11,570 bases of DNA from JADFUS01 sp964368765 (lineage in GTDB: Bacteria > Bacteroidota > Bacteroidia > Bacteroidales > Rikenellaceae): the NCBI GenBank assembly GCA_964368765.1, contig CAYJCU010000066.1:1-11570 (forward strand), read 5' to 3'. The notes beneath the pieces are model-generated. The model ran no database searches and was not told the DNA's origin. It saw only the letters and a list, made by a program, of their open reading frames with translations. A program made the translations under genes and the position numbers. Positions 5,460 through 11,570 of the stretch are shown here, piece after piece. The stretch's first letter is position 1; the number at the start of each line of letters is the position of its first letter.

Positions 5460-6236
5460 TTAAGTAGTTGAACCGTTAAATGGGTCGGCTATATAAATAT
5501 CTTGGGGATAATCAATGGCTGTCAGAAATAGTCCCGACGAATCGGCTGACGACCCTGCACGTGAGCGATTCTCCTCCTCTATTATCTCGCAAAATCTATC
5601 TACTGTTATCTTACCACGCCCCACCTCTAAGAGTGTACCCACAATGGCACGTACCATATTACGCAGAAAGCGATTAGCCCTTATTGTAAAGATAATCTTA
5701 TCTTCCGACACTTCAAAATAGGCGGTAGTAACATCGCACAGATTATTATTTGTGTCTGCATGCAATTTGGCAAAACTAGTAAAATCTTTGTATCGCAAGA
5801 GATGGTTTGCCGCCTCACTCATCAGTGTCACATCTACTTTATAGGGTATAAAACACTCAACCCCCTGTGTGAAAGGATCTTTTGAGAGTGTTATATAGTA
5901 TTTATACTCTCTCTCAGTTGCCGAGAAGCGAGCATGAGCATCACTACACACCTCTTTTATCCAGTGCACTGATATATCCCACGAGAGGATAGCATTTAGA
6001 TGATAGATAAAATCTTTATGCGACAATTTCTCGCTCTTCTCACTATCAAAATGGGCTATATAACGAGAGGCGTGCACACCCGTATCGGTACGCCCTGCCC
6101 CCGTAACCTTAACATCCTCTCTAAGAAGTGTAGATAAAGCACGCTCTAAATCCTCTTGAACACTCAAAGCGTTAGGTTGTATTTGCCATCCATGATAGTT
6201 TGTCCCTAGATAGGATAAACAGATAAAATATCTCAT
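5460..6236 (-). CDS. truA: tRNA pseudouridine(38-40) synthase TruA
   Basis: The 258-residue product converts uridines 38, 39 and 40 in the anticodon arm of many tRNAs to pseudouridine. The family's catalytic signature GAGRTDTGVHA lies at 46-56 with the nucleophile Asp51. The N-terminus has YLGTNYHGWQIQPNALSVQEDLERAL (9-34), another TruA hallmark. Later motifs include AREYKYY-like REYKYYI and FLRNMVRAIVGTLLEVGRGK, which is typical of the second half. Length is normal (about 245-270). It is the first gene of a three-gene minus-strand operon with the hydrolase and thioredoxin-fold genes, with gaps of only 9 and 10 bases. It is transcribed away from the RibF-like gene across a 153-bp shared promoter region. 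Assignment is secure. Confidence 0.96.
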   Translation of the reverse strand: MRYFICLSYLGTNYHGWQIQPNALSVQEDLERALSTLLREDVKVTGAGRTDTGVHASRYIAHFDSEKSEKLSHKDFIYHLNAILSWDISVHWIKEVCSDAHARFSATEREYKYYITLSKDPFTQGVECFIPYKVDVTLMSEAANHLLRYKDFTSFAKLHADTNNNLCDVTTAYFEVSEDKIIFTIRANRFLRNMVRAIVGTLLEVGRGKITVDRFCEIIEEENRSRAGSSADSSGLFLTAIDYPQDIYIADPFNGSTT

Positions 6237-6274
6237 ATTATGTCTAAAATATACGAATATAACTCTTGCGAGTA

Positions 6275-6282
6275 CAAATATA
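6275..6282 (-). promoter_or_regulatory. -7 element of the truA operon promoter
   Basis: TATATTTG on the minus strand, an exact TAnnTTTG match, 38 bases before the truA start. No TTG is found at the right distance upstream, only A/T-rich sequence, so the -33 element is weak or absent. Confidence 0.5.
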
Positions 6283-6335
6283 GATATTTTTTTTATTTTT
6301 ATATATAAAAAGATTCAAAATATAAAAGTTTTGAG

Positions 6336-6343
6336 TACTTTTG
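6336..6343 (+). promoter_or_regulatory. -7 element of the RibF-like gene promoter
   Basis: TACTTTTG matches TAnnTTTG exactly and would start transcription near 6350, giving a leader of about 40 bases. The -33 position holds TTC (6314-6316) 19 bases upstream, a one-base departure from TTG. Confidence 0.5.
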
Positions 6344-6389
6344 CAACGTGAAATTATAGTTTCATGGCAAATGAGAAAAATTCTGTTAT

Positions 6390-7166
6390 ATGAAGATTAG
6401 TAATATTAATGACATTACAGGCAAACTACATTGTGGTGTTGTCACAATAGGCTCTTTTGATGGGGTGCATCTAGGACACAGAGAGATACTAAAAGCTGTA
6501 ATAGCGAGAGCTAAAGAGGTTAATGGCGAGAGTGTGGTGGTATCTTTTACACCCCACCCAAGGATTGCACTCTCTTATGATGTTGAGAATCTATATTTTC
6601 TCAACTCATTTGACGAGCGTAGTTACAACTTAGAGAATGAGGGTATAGATCATCTAGTTATAATACCTTTCGACACAGCTGTTTCTAAGCTAACTATGGA
6701 GGAGTTCTTTGTTAACTATATCAAAGAGCAGCTGGGTGCTAGGTCGTTAATAATAGGGTATAACAATACGTTTGGATCTGGGCGTAATTTCGATTACGAA
6801 CTACTGACTAGGCTAGCTGATTGGCACGATATAGAGTTAATACAACTTGAGAAGATGGGTATTGACGAACGAGACATCAGTTCAACAACAATTCGTAACC
6901 TTATTAAACGTGGAGACATGGAGCGTGCCAATAGCTACTTAGGTAAGCCTTATATGTTTATGGGAGATATTAACGCTAGCGGAGAGCTTATATACAGCGA
7001 GTTCCGAAAACTATATCCACGCGAAGGTAGATACTCTATCAATCTGTCACATAATAACACTGAGAAGGATACTTTTTGTACTATTGAGAACCAAACAATA
7101 ATGATTGAGGGGATAGGCGAGGAGATGAGAGACGTGATAATCAGATTCAATAGCAGATTGGCATAA
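6390..7166 (+). CDS. RibF-like FAD synthetase (FMN adenylyltransferase), riboflavin kinase domain degenerate or absent
   Basis: The 258-residue product has the nucleotidyltransferase half of bifunctional RibF, which makes FAD from FMN and ATP. Visible motifs are TIGSFDGVHLGH (19-30, the GxFDGxHxGH nucleotide site), SFTPHP (52-57), IIGYNNTFGSGR (121-132, where most members have GYDFRFGxxR) and ISSTTIRNLIKRGDM (163-177). In a complete RibF (about 300-320 residues) the riboflavin kinase barrel follows with a GFPTAN motif. Here the tail from about 186 is only some 70 residues, keeps a strand-rich pattern, but shows no PTAN motif. The protein is therefore probably an adenylyltransferase only, or a paralogue with another nucleotide substrate; a full RibF may exist elsewhere in the genome. 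The start is fixed by the motif distance. An upstream nine-codon ORF overlaps it (see findings). It is divergent from truA and precedes secDF on the same strand, which has its own promoter. Confidence 0.82.
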   Translation: MKISNINDITGKLHCGVVTIGSFDGVHLGHREILKAVIARAKEVNGESVVVSFTPHPRIALSYDVENLYFLNSFDERSYNLENEGIDHLVIIPFDTAVSKLTMEEFFVNYIKEQLGARSLIIGYNNTFGSGRNFDYELLTRLADWHDIELIQLEKMGIDERDISSTTIRNLIKRGDMERANSYLGKPYMFMGDINASGELIYSEFRKLYPREGRYSINLSHNNTEKDTFCTIENQTIMIEGIGEEMRDVIIRFNSRLA

Positions 7167-7233
7167 TTACTAATAACACATACACATTTTATATCTTAAA
7201 TTAAAAAATATACCACTTTTAGGGTAGTTTTTT

Positions 7234-7263
7234 TTGTAAAAAGGATATAAAAATGTATCTTTG
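7234..7263 (+). promoter_or_regulatory. secDF promoter
   Basis: TTG (7234-7236, at the end of a T run) is followed after exactly 19 bases by TATCTTTG (7256-7263), a full TAnnTTTG match. Transcription should start near 7270, leaving a leader of about 90 bases. The T run before it, together with a weak 4-pair stem (TACC 7211-7214 with GGTA 7223-7226), could act as a poor terminator for the preceding gene. Confidence 0.8.
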
Positions 7264-7271
7264 TGCCTTAT

Positions 7272-7301
7272 TAGCCCAAATTTCGAATAAAAATTGGGTT
7301 A
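7272..7301 (+). promoter_or_regulatory. Hairpin at the 5' end of the secDF leader
   Basis: A 12-position stem (7272-7283 with 7290-7301) centred on GCCCAA and TTGGGT, with one A-A mismatch and one G-U pair, has loop CGAATA. It lies at or near the expected 5' end of the transcript. It could stabilise the mRNA or take part in control; no function is shown. An AAAAGGAG follows at 7313-7320, but it is about 40 bases before the ATG and so is not the ribosome site. Confidence 0.45.
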
Positions 7302-7360
7302 TTAGCTAAAATTAAAAGGAGTTAAAATATAAATAATTATAAAAAATAAACAATTTTACA

Positions 7361-10333
7361 ATGTTAAACAAAGGTGCAATTAAATTTTTGGCGATTGCTT
7401 TAGCGATAGCGTGTCTTTACCAGCTATCGTTCACATTCGTCACTAACAATGTGGAGAAAAAAGCATTCACATTATCAAATGGAGATGCAGCGAGAGAGAG
7501 TGCTTACCTTGACTCTATGAAGGCTGTAGAGGTGTATAACTTATTAGGTCTTGTAAAGTATACTTACGCTGAGGCTAAAGAGAAAGAGCTTAACTTAGGT
7601 CTTGACCTACGTGGTGGTATGAATGTTATGCTAGAGATATCTGTTAAGGATGTTATCGTAGCACTTTCAAACAACAGCGTAGATGCAAACTTCAGAAAAG
7701 CATTAGCTTTAGCAGATGAGAAGCAGAAGAGTAGCAGAGCAGATTATATCACTCTTTTCGAAGAGTCATACACTGAGATTGCTCCTACATCTAACCTAAA
7801 CGCTATCTTCTCTACTTACGAGCTTAAGGATGTTATCACTCCTGAATCTACTAACCAAGTGGTTATTGAGGTAATAAAGCAACAAGCAGAGAGCGCTATA
7901 TCAAACTCTTTCAACGTATTACGTAGCCGTATTGACCGTTTCGGTGTAGCTCAACCAAATATACAGCGTCTTGAGAATTCAGGTCGTATTCTTGTAGAGC
8001 TTCCTGGTGTTAAAGAGCCAGAGCGTGTTCGTAAACTTCTTCAAGGAACAGCATCTCTTGAGTTCTGGGAGACTTACAACAACAATGAGTTATTTGGTCT
8101 TCTACAACAGGCTAACCAGCGTTTAGCTGAATTAAATGTTGTTGAGACTAAAGAGAGTGCAACAGTTGAGAGCACAGAAGAGGCTACAAGTGGTGTAGTT
8201 TCTGACCTTATCGGACAAGACTCTATGGCTATCAACAGAGCAGCGCAAGAGGCTGCGAATCCACTTTTCTCGGTTCTTATACCTATGTTCGACCCTCAAA
8301 CTATGATGGCGATGAACACAACAGTTATTGGTCGTGTAGCTGCGGTTGATACATCTAAGGTAAACAAATATCTTAATATGCCTCAGGTTCGTCAAATCTT
8401 CCCACGTGGTATTAAATTTATGTGGGGTGTTAAGGCTATTGACGAGGCCGAAACAGTATATGAGCTTTACGCTATTAACGGTAATACTAAAGATAGTAAA
8501 CCAAGACTTGATGGTGGTGCAGTAGCAGACGCTATGCCAACTTACAACCCAATGAATGGTGCTCCAGAGGTATCTATGACAATGAAACCATCGGGTGCTA
8601 GAGTATGGGCTAGAATGACAGCTGATAACATCAATAAATCTATTGCTATTGTTCTTGATGGTTATGTTTACTCTGCTCCTAATGTAGAGAGCGAGATTAC
8701 AGGTGGACAATCATCTATCAGCGGTAGCTTTACATACCAAGAGGCTACTGACCTTGCTAACGTACTTAAGTCGGGTAAATTACCTGCTCCAGCACGTATC
8801 ATTCAAGAGGCGGTTGTAGGACCATCTCTAGGACAAGAGTCTATTGATGCAGGTATGATATCGTTTATCATTGCATTTATCTTCGTACTTATATACATGA
8901 TAATATATTATAGTGGTGCTGGTTTTGTTGCCTCTATTGCACTTATCACTAACCTATTCTTCTTATTCGGAGTATTAGCAGCCTTTGGTTCTGTTCTTAC
9001 ACTTCCTGGTATTGCGGGTATCGTTCTTACTATGGGTATGGCGGTAGATGCTAACGTTATCATCTACGAGCGTATTAAAGAGGAATTAAAACTTGGTAAG
9101 GGATTATCACTATCTATTAGCGACGGTTTCAAGCAGGCTTACTCTGCTATTGTCGATGGTAACGCTACTACATTAATCACTGGTATAGTGCTTATGGCAT
9201 TCGGAACAGGTCCTGTTCAAGGTTTCGCTACAACGTTAGTAATCGGTATTATTACATCTTTCTTCACTTCGGTATTTATTACACGTGTAATATTTGTTTC
9301 GTTCACTGAGAAGGGTAAATCTGTATCATTCTTCAACTCAGCAACTAAGAATCTACTTGCTAATGTTAATTTCGACTTTATCAGCAAGCGTAAGATGGCT
9401 TATGTTATCTCAGGTACACTATTTATATTATCAACTGGTTCTCTATTCATCAACGGATTAAGTGAGGGTATCGACTTCTCAGGTGGTCGTACTTATGTAG
9501 TTCGTTTTGATGGCACAACTTCTGATAATGCAGTACGTGAGGCTCTTGCTACAAACGAGAATTTCAAAAGTGGTATTGAGGTTAAGCAGTATGGTGATGC
9601 ATCACAGATGCGTATCATCACACAATATAAATATGATGTTACTGAAGAGAATGTAACGGAAGAGGTAAACCAGATGTTATATGCTGCGCTATCTCCTCTA
9701 TACGCTACACCAATCTCTTTTGAAGAGTTCACTACAAATATCAACGAGTATGGTATCCTATCTTCTGATATTGTAGGGCCAACTGTTGCAAGTGATATTA
9801 CTCGTTCTTCATTCATCGCTGTTATCATTGCTCTATGTGCAATCTTTGCTTATATAGTAATACGTTTCAGAAGATGGCAATGGGCTCTTGGTGGTGTTAT
9901 ATCTCTTTTCCACGATGCATTCATCACTATCGGTATCTTCTCACTTCTTTATAAAGTTCTTCCGTTTGAGTTAGAGATTAATCAGGCATTTATTGCTGCT
10001 ATCCTTACTATCATCGGTTACTCTATAAACGACACGGTGGTTATCTTCGACCGTATCCGTGAGTATGTGGGTCTATATCCTAAGCGTAACATCGCTGAGA
10101 ATATCAACGGTGCTATCTCTTCAACTCTTATCCGTACTCTTAACACAGCAGGTACTACATTAGTGGTATTATTAGCTATGTTTATCTTCGGTGGAGAGGT
10201 TATTAGAGGTTTCGTATTCGCTATTATGTTTGGTGTGCTTATCGGTACTTATTCATCTATCTTCATTGCAACACCAGTTGCTTTCGATTTCATGAATAAA
10301 GATGCTAAGAGCAACGCTTTAAGAAGAAAATAG
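7361..10333 (+). CDS. secDF: Protein translocase subunit SecDF (SecD and SecF fused)
   Basis: This 990-residue inner-membrane protein is the proton-driven accessory pump of the Sec translocon and helps pull exported proteins into the periplasm. The SecD half has an N-terminal membrane helix (about 8-28), LGLDLRGG (79-86), the periplasmic P1 region with RSRIDRFGVAQPNIQR, then AVVGPSLGQ. A five-helix membrane bundle contains VDANVIIYERIKEEL (from 562, with Asp563 the likely proton-relay residue). The SecF half starts near 670 with another membrane helix, GIDFSGGR (703-710), then its membrane bundle with FHDAFITIGIF and NDTVVIFDRIRE (from 890, Asp891). The fusion is usual in Bacteroidota. Codon use (CGT, CTT, GGT) differs from the neighbours and suits high expression. 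It has its own promoter and terminator, so it is a single-gene unit. It ends in the double stop TAG TAA. Confidence 0.97.
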   Translation: MLNKGAIKFLAIALAIACLYQLSFTFVTNNVEKKAFTLSNGDAARESAYLDSMKAVEVYNLLGLVKYTYAEAKEKELNLGLDLRGGMNVMLEISVKDVIVALSNNSVDANFRKALALADEKQKSSRADYITLFEESYTEIAPTSNLNAIFSTYELKDVITPESTNQVVIEVIKQQAESAISNSFNVLRSRIDRFGVAQPNIQRLENSGRILVELPGVKEPERVRKLLQGTASLEFWETYNNNELFGLLQQANQRLAELNVVETKESATVESTEEATSGVVSDLIGQDSMAINRAAQEAANPLFSVLIPMFDPQTMMAMNTTVIGRVAAVDTSKVNKYLNMPQVRQIFPRGIKFMWGVKAIDEAETVYELYAINGNTKDSKPRLDGGAVADAMPTYNPMNGAPEVSMTMKPSGARVWARMTADNINKSIAIVLDGYVYSAPNVESEITGGQSSISGSFTYQEATDLANVLKSGKLPAPARIIQEAVVGPSLGQESIDAGMISFIIAFIFVLIYMIIYYSGAGFVASIALITNLFFLFGVLAAFGSVLTLPGIAGIVLTMGMAVDANVIIYERIKEELKLGKGLSLSISDGFKQAYSAIVDGNATTLITGIVLMAFGTGPVQGFATTLVIGIITSFFTSVFITRVIFVSFTEKGKSVSFFNSATKNLLANVNFDFISKRKMAYVISGTLFILSTGSLFINGLSEGIDFSGGRTYVVRFDGTTSDNAVREALATNENFKSGIEVKQYGDASQMRIITQYKYDVTEENVTEEVNQMLYAALSPLYATPISFEEFTTNINEYGILSSDIVGPTVASDITRSSFIAVIIALCAIFAYIVIRFRRWQWALGGVISLFHDAFITIGIFSLLYKVLPFELEINQAFIAAILTIIGYSINDTVVIFDRIREYVGLYPKRNIAENINGAISSTLIRTLNTAGTTLVVLLAMFIFGGEVIRGFVFAIMFGVLIGTYSSIFIATPVAFDFMNKDAKSNALRRK

Positions 10334-10397
10334 TAAACCATTAGGGAGAGTGTTGCAACAATTTAAGGGGCAATAACCCTAAAGTGATATATTATTT

Positions 10398-10433
10398 GGG
10401 GTAGCCATTTTTCAGGGCTACCCCATTTTTTTT
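10398..10433 (+). terminator. Intrinsic terminator of secDF
   Basis: GGGGTAGCC (10398-10406), a nine-base loop and GGCTACCCC (10416-10424) form a perfect nine-pair stem, followed by A and eight T (10426-10433). A weaker pairing TTAGGG (10341-10346) with CCCTAA (10377-10382) and a TGTTGCAACA palindrome lie before it. Confidence 0.93.
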
Positions 10434-10474
10434 AAATGGAATAATATTTGAATAGTAAAGGCAAATTTATAAAT

Positions 10475-11506
10475 ATGGAACAAAATTTTAATCCTAACGA
10501 CCTATCACAACCTAACGGCAGCTATTTTGCATTGCCATACTCTATTGAAGAGAGTAAATTAGTGATAATTTCGGCACCTTATGATGTTACTACATCATAT
10601 CGCCCAGGGAGCTGTAACGGTCCCGACGCTATTATTGATGCCTCGGCTCAGGTTGATTTATACGATTTAGAGTTTGGTAATTGCTATGAGAAGGGGATAG
10701 CTACTCTGCCAATAAATGAGGATTTATTGAGTGAAAGCAAAGAGGTGCGACGCTCAGCAGAGAGAGTTATCCAATATCTTGAGGCAGGGGGCAGCGTGGG
10801 GGATAAGAGTATTGAAAAATCTCTGTGTCGTGTAAATTGCGCCTCTGAAAAGATGATTGATTATATCTACGCCTCCTCTAAAGCGCAACTAGATAGTGGT
10901 AAAGTGGTTGCGTTAGTGGGTGGAGATCACAGCACACCGCTAGGTCTTATCAAGGCGTTATCAGAGAGTAATAACGAGTTCGGTGTTCTTCATATAGATG
11001 CGCATGCTGATCTTAGAGAATCTTTTGAGGGTTTTAAATATTCGCACGCTTCTATAATGTTTAATGTTTTAAACGAAGTGCCTGCTGTTAAGCAGCTAGT
11101 ACAGGTTGGTATTCGTGATTTTTGCGAAGATGAGTATAACCTAATTAATAGCAACGGCAGAGTTACTACATATTTCGATGAGCATCTATCAGAGCGTAAA
11201 TTTGATGGAGAAAAATGGAGTGATATATGTGATGAGATTGTGGGTAAGTTACCTCAAAAAGTGTATATATCATTTGATATAGATGGTTTAAAGGCCTCTT
11301 ACTGCCCTAATACAGGTACACCGGTACCAGGAGGGCTAGAATTTAATGAGACAATATACCTAATTAAAAAGGTGGTTCGTAGTGGCAGAGAGATAATAGG
11401 TTTCGATGTTAATGAGGTATCGCCATCTGAGTGCGACGAGTGGGATGCAAATGTGGGTGCTAGGATATTGTATAAGCTATCATTAGCAACGCTACATAAT
11501 CAATAA
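10475..11506 (+). CDS. Arginase/agmatinase-family ureohydrolase
   Basis: The 343-residue enzyme has the two-manganese site of the ureohydrolase family, which cleaves guanidino or formimino groups: GGDHS (149-153, His152), DAHAD (175-179, Asp175, His177, Asp179), SFDIDG (266-271, Asp268 and Asp270) and GFDVNEVSP with Glu314. TGTPVPGG (280-287) is also a family hallmark. All six metal ligands are present, so it should be active. The usual LDP after SFDxDG is LKA here. An insertion (about 80-130) before the GGDH motif is typical of the larger Bacteroidota members. Substrate cannot be decided: arginine, agmatine or formiminoglutamate are all possible, and no pathway genes are adjacent. The start at ATG 10475 is preferred over an in-frame TTG at 10448, which lies inside a near-consensus -7 box (AATATTTG, 10443-10450). 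The secDF terminator separates it from the gene before. Confidence 0.88.
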   Translation: MEQNFNPNDLSQPNGSYFALPYSIEESKLVIISAPYDVTTSYRPGSCNGPDAIIDASAQVDLYDLEFGNCYEKGIATLPINEDLLSESKEVRRSAERVIQYLEAGGSVGDKSIEKSLCRVNCASEKMIDYIYASSKAQLDSGKVVALVGGDHSTPLGLIKALSESNNEFGVLHIDAHADLRESFEGFKYSHASIMFNVLNEVPAVKQLVQVGIRDFCEDEYNLINSNGRVTTYFDEHLSERKFDGEKWSDICDEIVGKLPQKVYISFDIDGLKASYCPNTGTPVPGGLEFNETIYLIKKVVRSGREIIGFDVNEVSPSECDEWDANVGARILYKLSLATLHNQ

Positions 11507-11570
11507 GTAGTGTCTGGCGCACCTGAGGATTGAATTTATGCACGTCATATCTACCCTAAAACCCACCATA

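Noticed and set aside
7253..7309. A 19-codon frame (ATG at 7253) before secDF that might be a secretion-monitoring leader peptide
   Set aside because: Its ATG lies just before the -7 box (7256-7263), upstream of the expected transcription start, so it would not be in the secDF mRNA.
8132..8710. A 192-codon open frame on the minus strand
   Set aside because: It lies fully inside secDF, has no family features, and its composition follows from the antisense of SecD codons.
11507..11570. A possible new gene or mobile-element end after the ureohydrolase (ATG at 11538, open to the window edge)
   Set aside because: Only 11 codons are visible and no motif, promoter or repeat supports a call. The stretch is left unassigned.

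Overview
The window looks like chromosomal DNA from an AT-rich member of the Bacteroidota, most likely Bacteroidales. This rests on: several exact matches to the Bacteroidetes sigma factor promoter (a -33 TTG and a -7 TAnnTTTG, 19-20 bases apart); genes without a usable Shine-Dalgarno sequence; SecD and SecF fused in one 990-residue protein; and a short Rex of the Bacteroidales type. The species cannot be named from the sequence.

Layout. Bases 1-1000 lie on the minus strand: the 5' end of rpsT (ribosomal protein S20, cut by the window edge), tRNA-Glu(UUC) just upstream of it, then rex (NADH/NAD+-sensing repressor) with its own terminator. A divergent region with nested inverted repeats separates rex from a plus-strand L,D-transpeptidase gene. 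Bases 1977-2881 hold an internally deleted insertion sequence of 691 bp. It has 15-bp perfect terminal inverted repeats, a broken transposase of the IS1634 type, and an unusually long exact 107-bp direct duplication on each side that includes the last codons of the transpeptidase gene. Next comes a non-coding tract (2875-3118) with a 68-bp repeat in two diverged copies around a strong stem-loop.

Bases 3128-6236 form a tight minus-strand operon: truA (tRNA pseudouridine synthase), a PhnP-like metallo-beta-lactamase-fold hydrolase, and a secreted protein with three thioredoxin-like units that has no cysteine at all. Divergent from truA are a RibF-like FAD synthetase that seems to lack a normal riboflavin kinase domain (6390-7166), and secDF (7361-10333) with a textbook promoter and terminator. 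An arginase/agmatinase-family ureohydrolase (10475-11506) ends the window.

How they fit together. Most genes are housekeeping: translation (S20, tRNA-Glu, TruA), secretion (SecDF), cofactor synthesis (RibF-like), envelope (L,D-transpeptidase) and redox control (Rex). The accessory part is the IS remnant and the repeat tract. No phage, CRISPR or defence genes are visible. The best leads are the 107-bp duplication around the IS, the cysteine-free thioredoxin-fold protein, the overlap of inverted repeats with the rex promoter, and the paired-repeat stem-loop.
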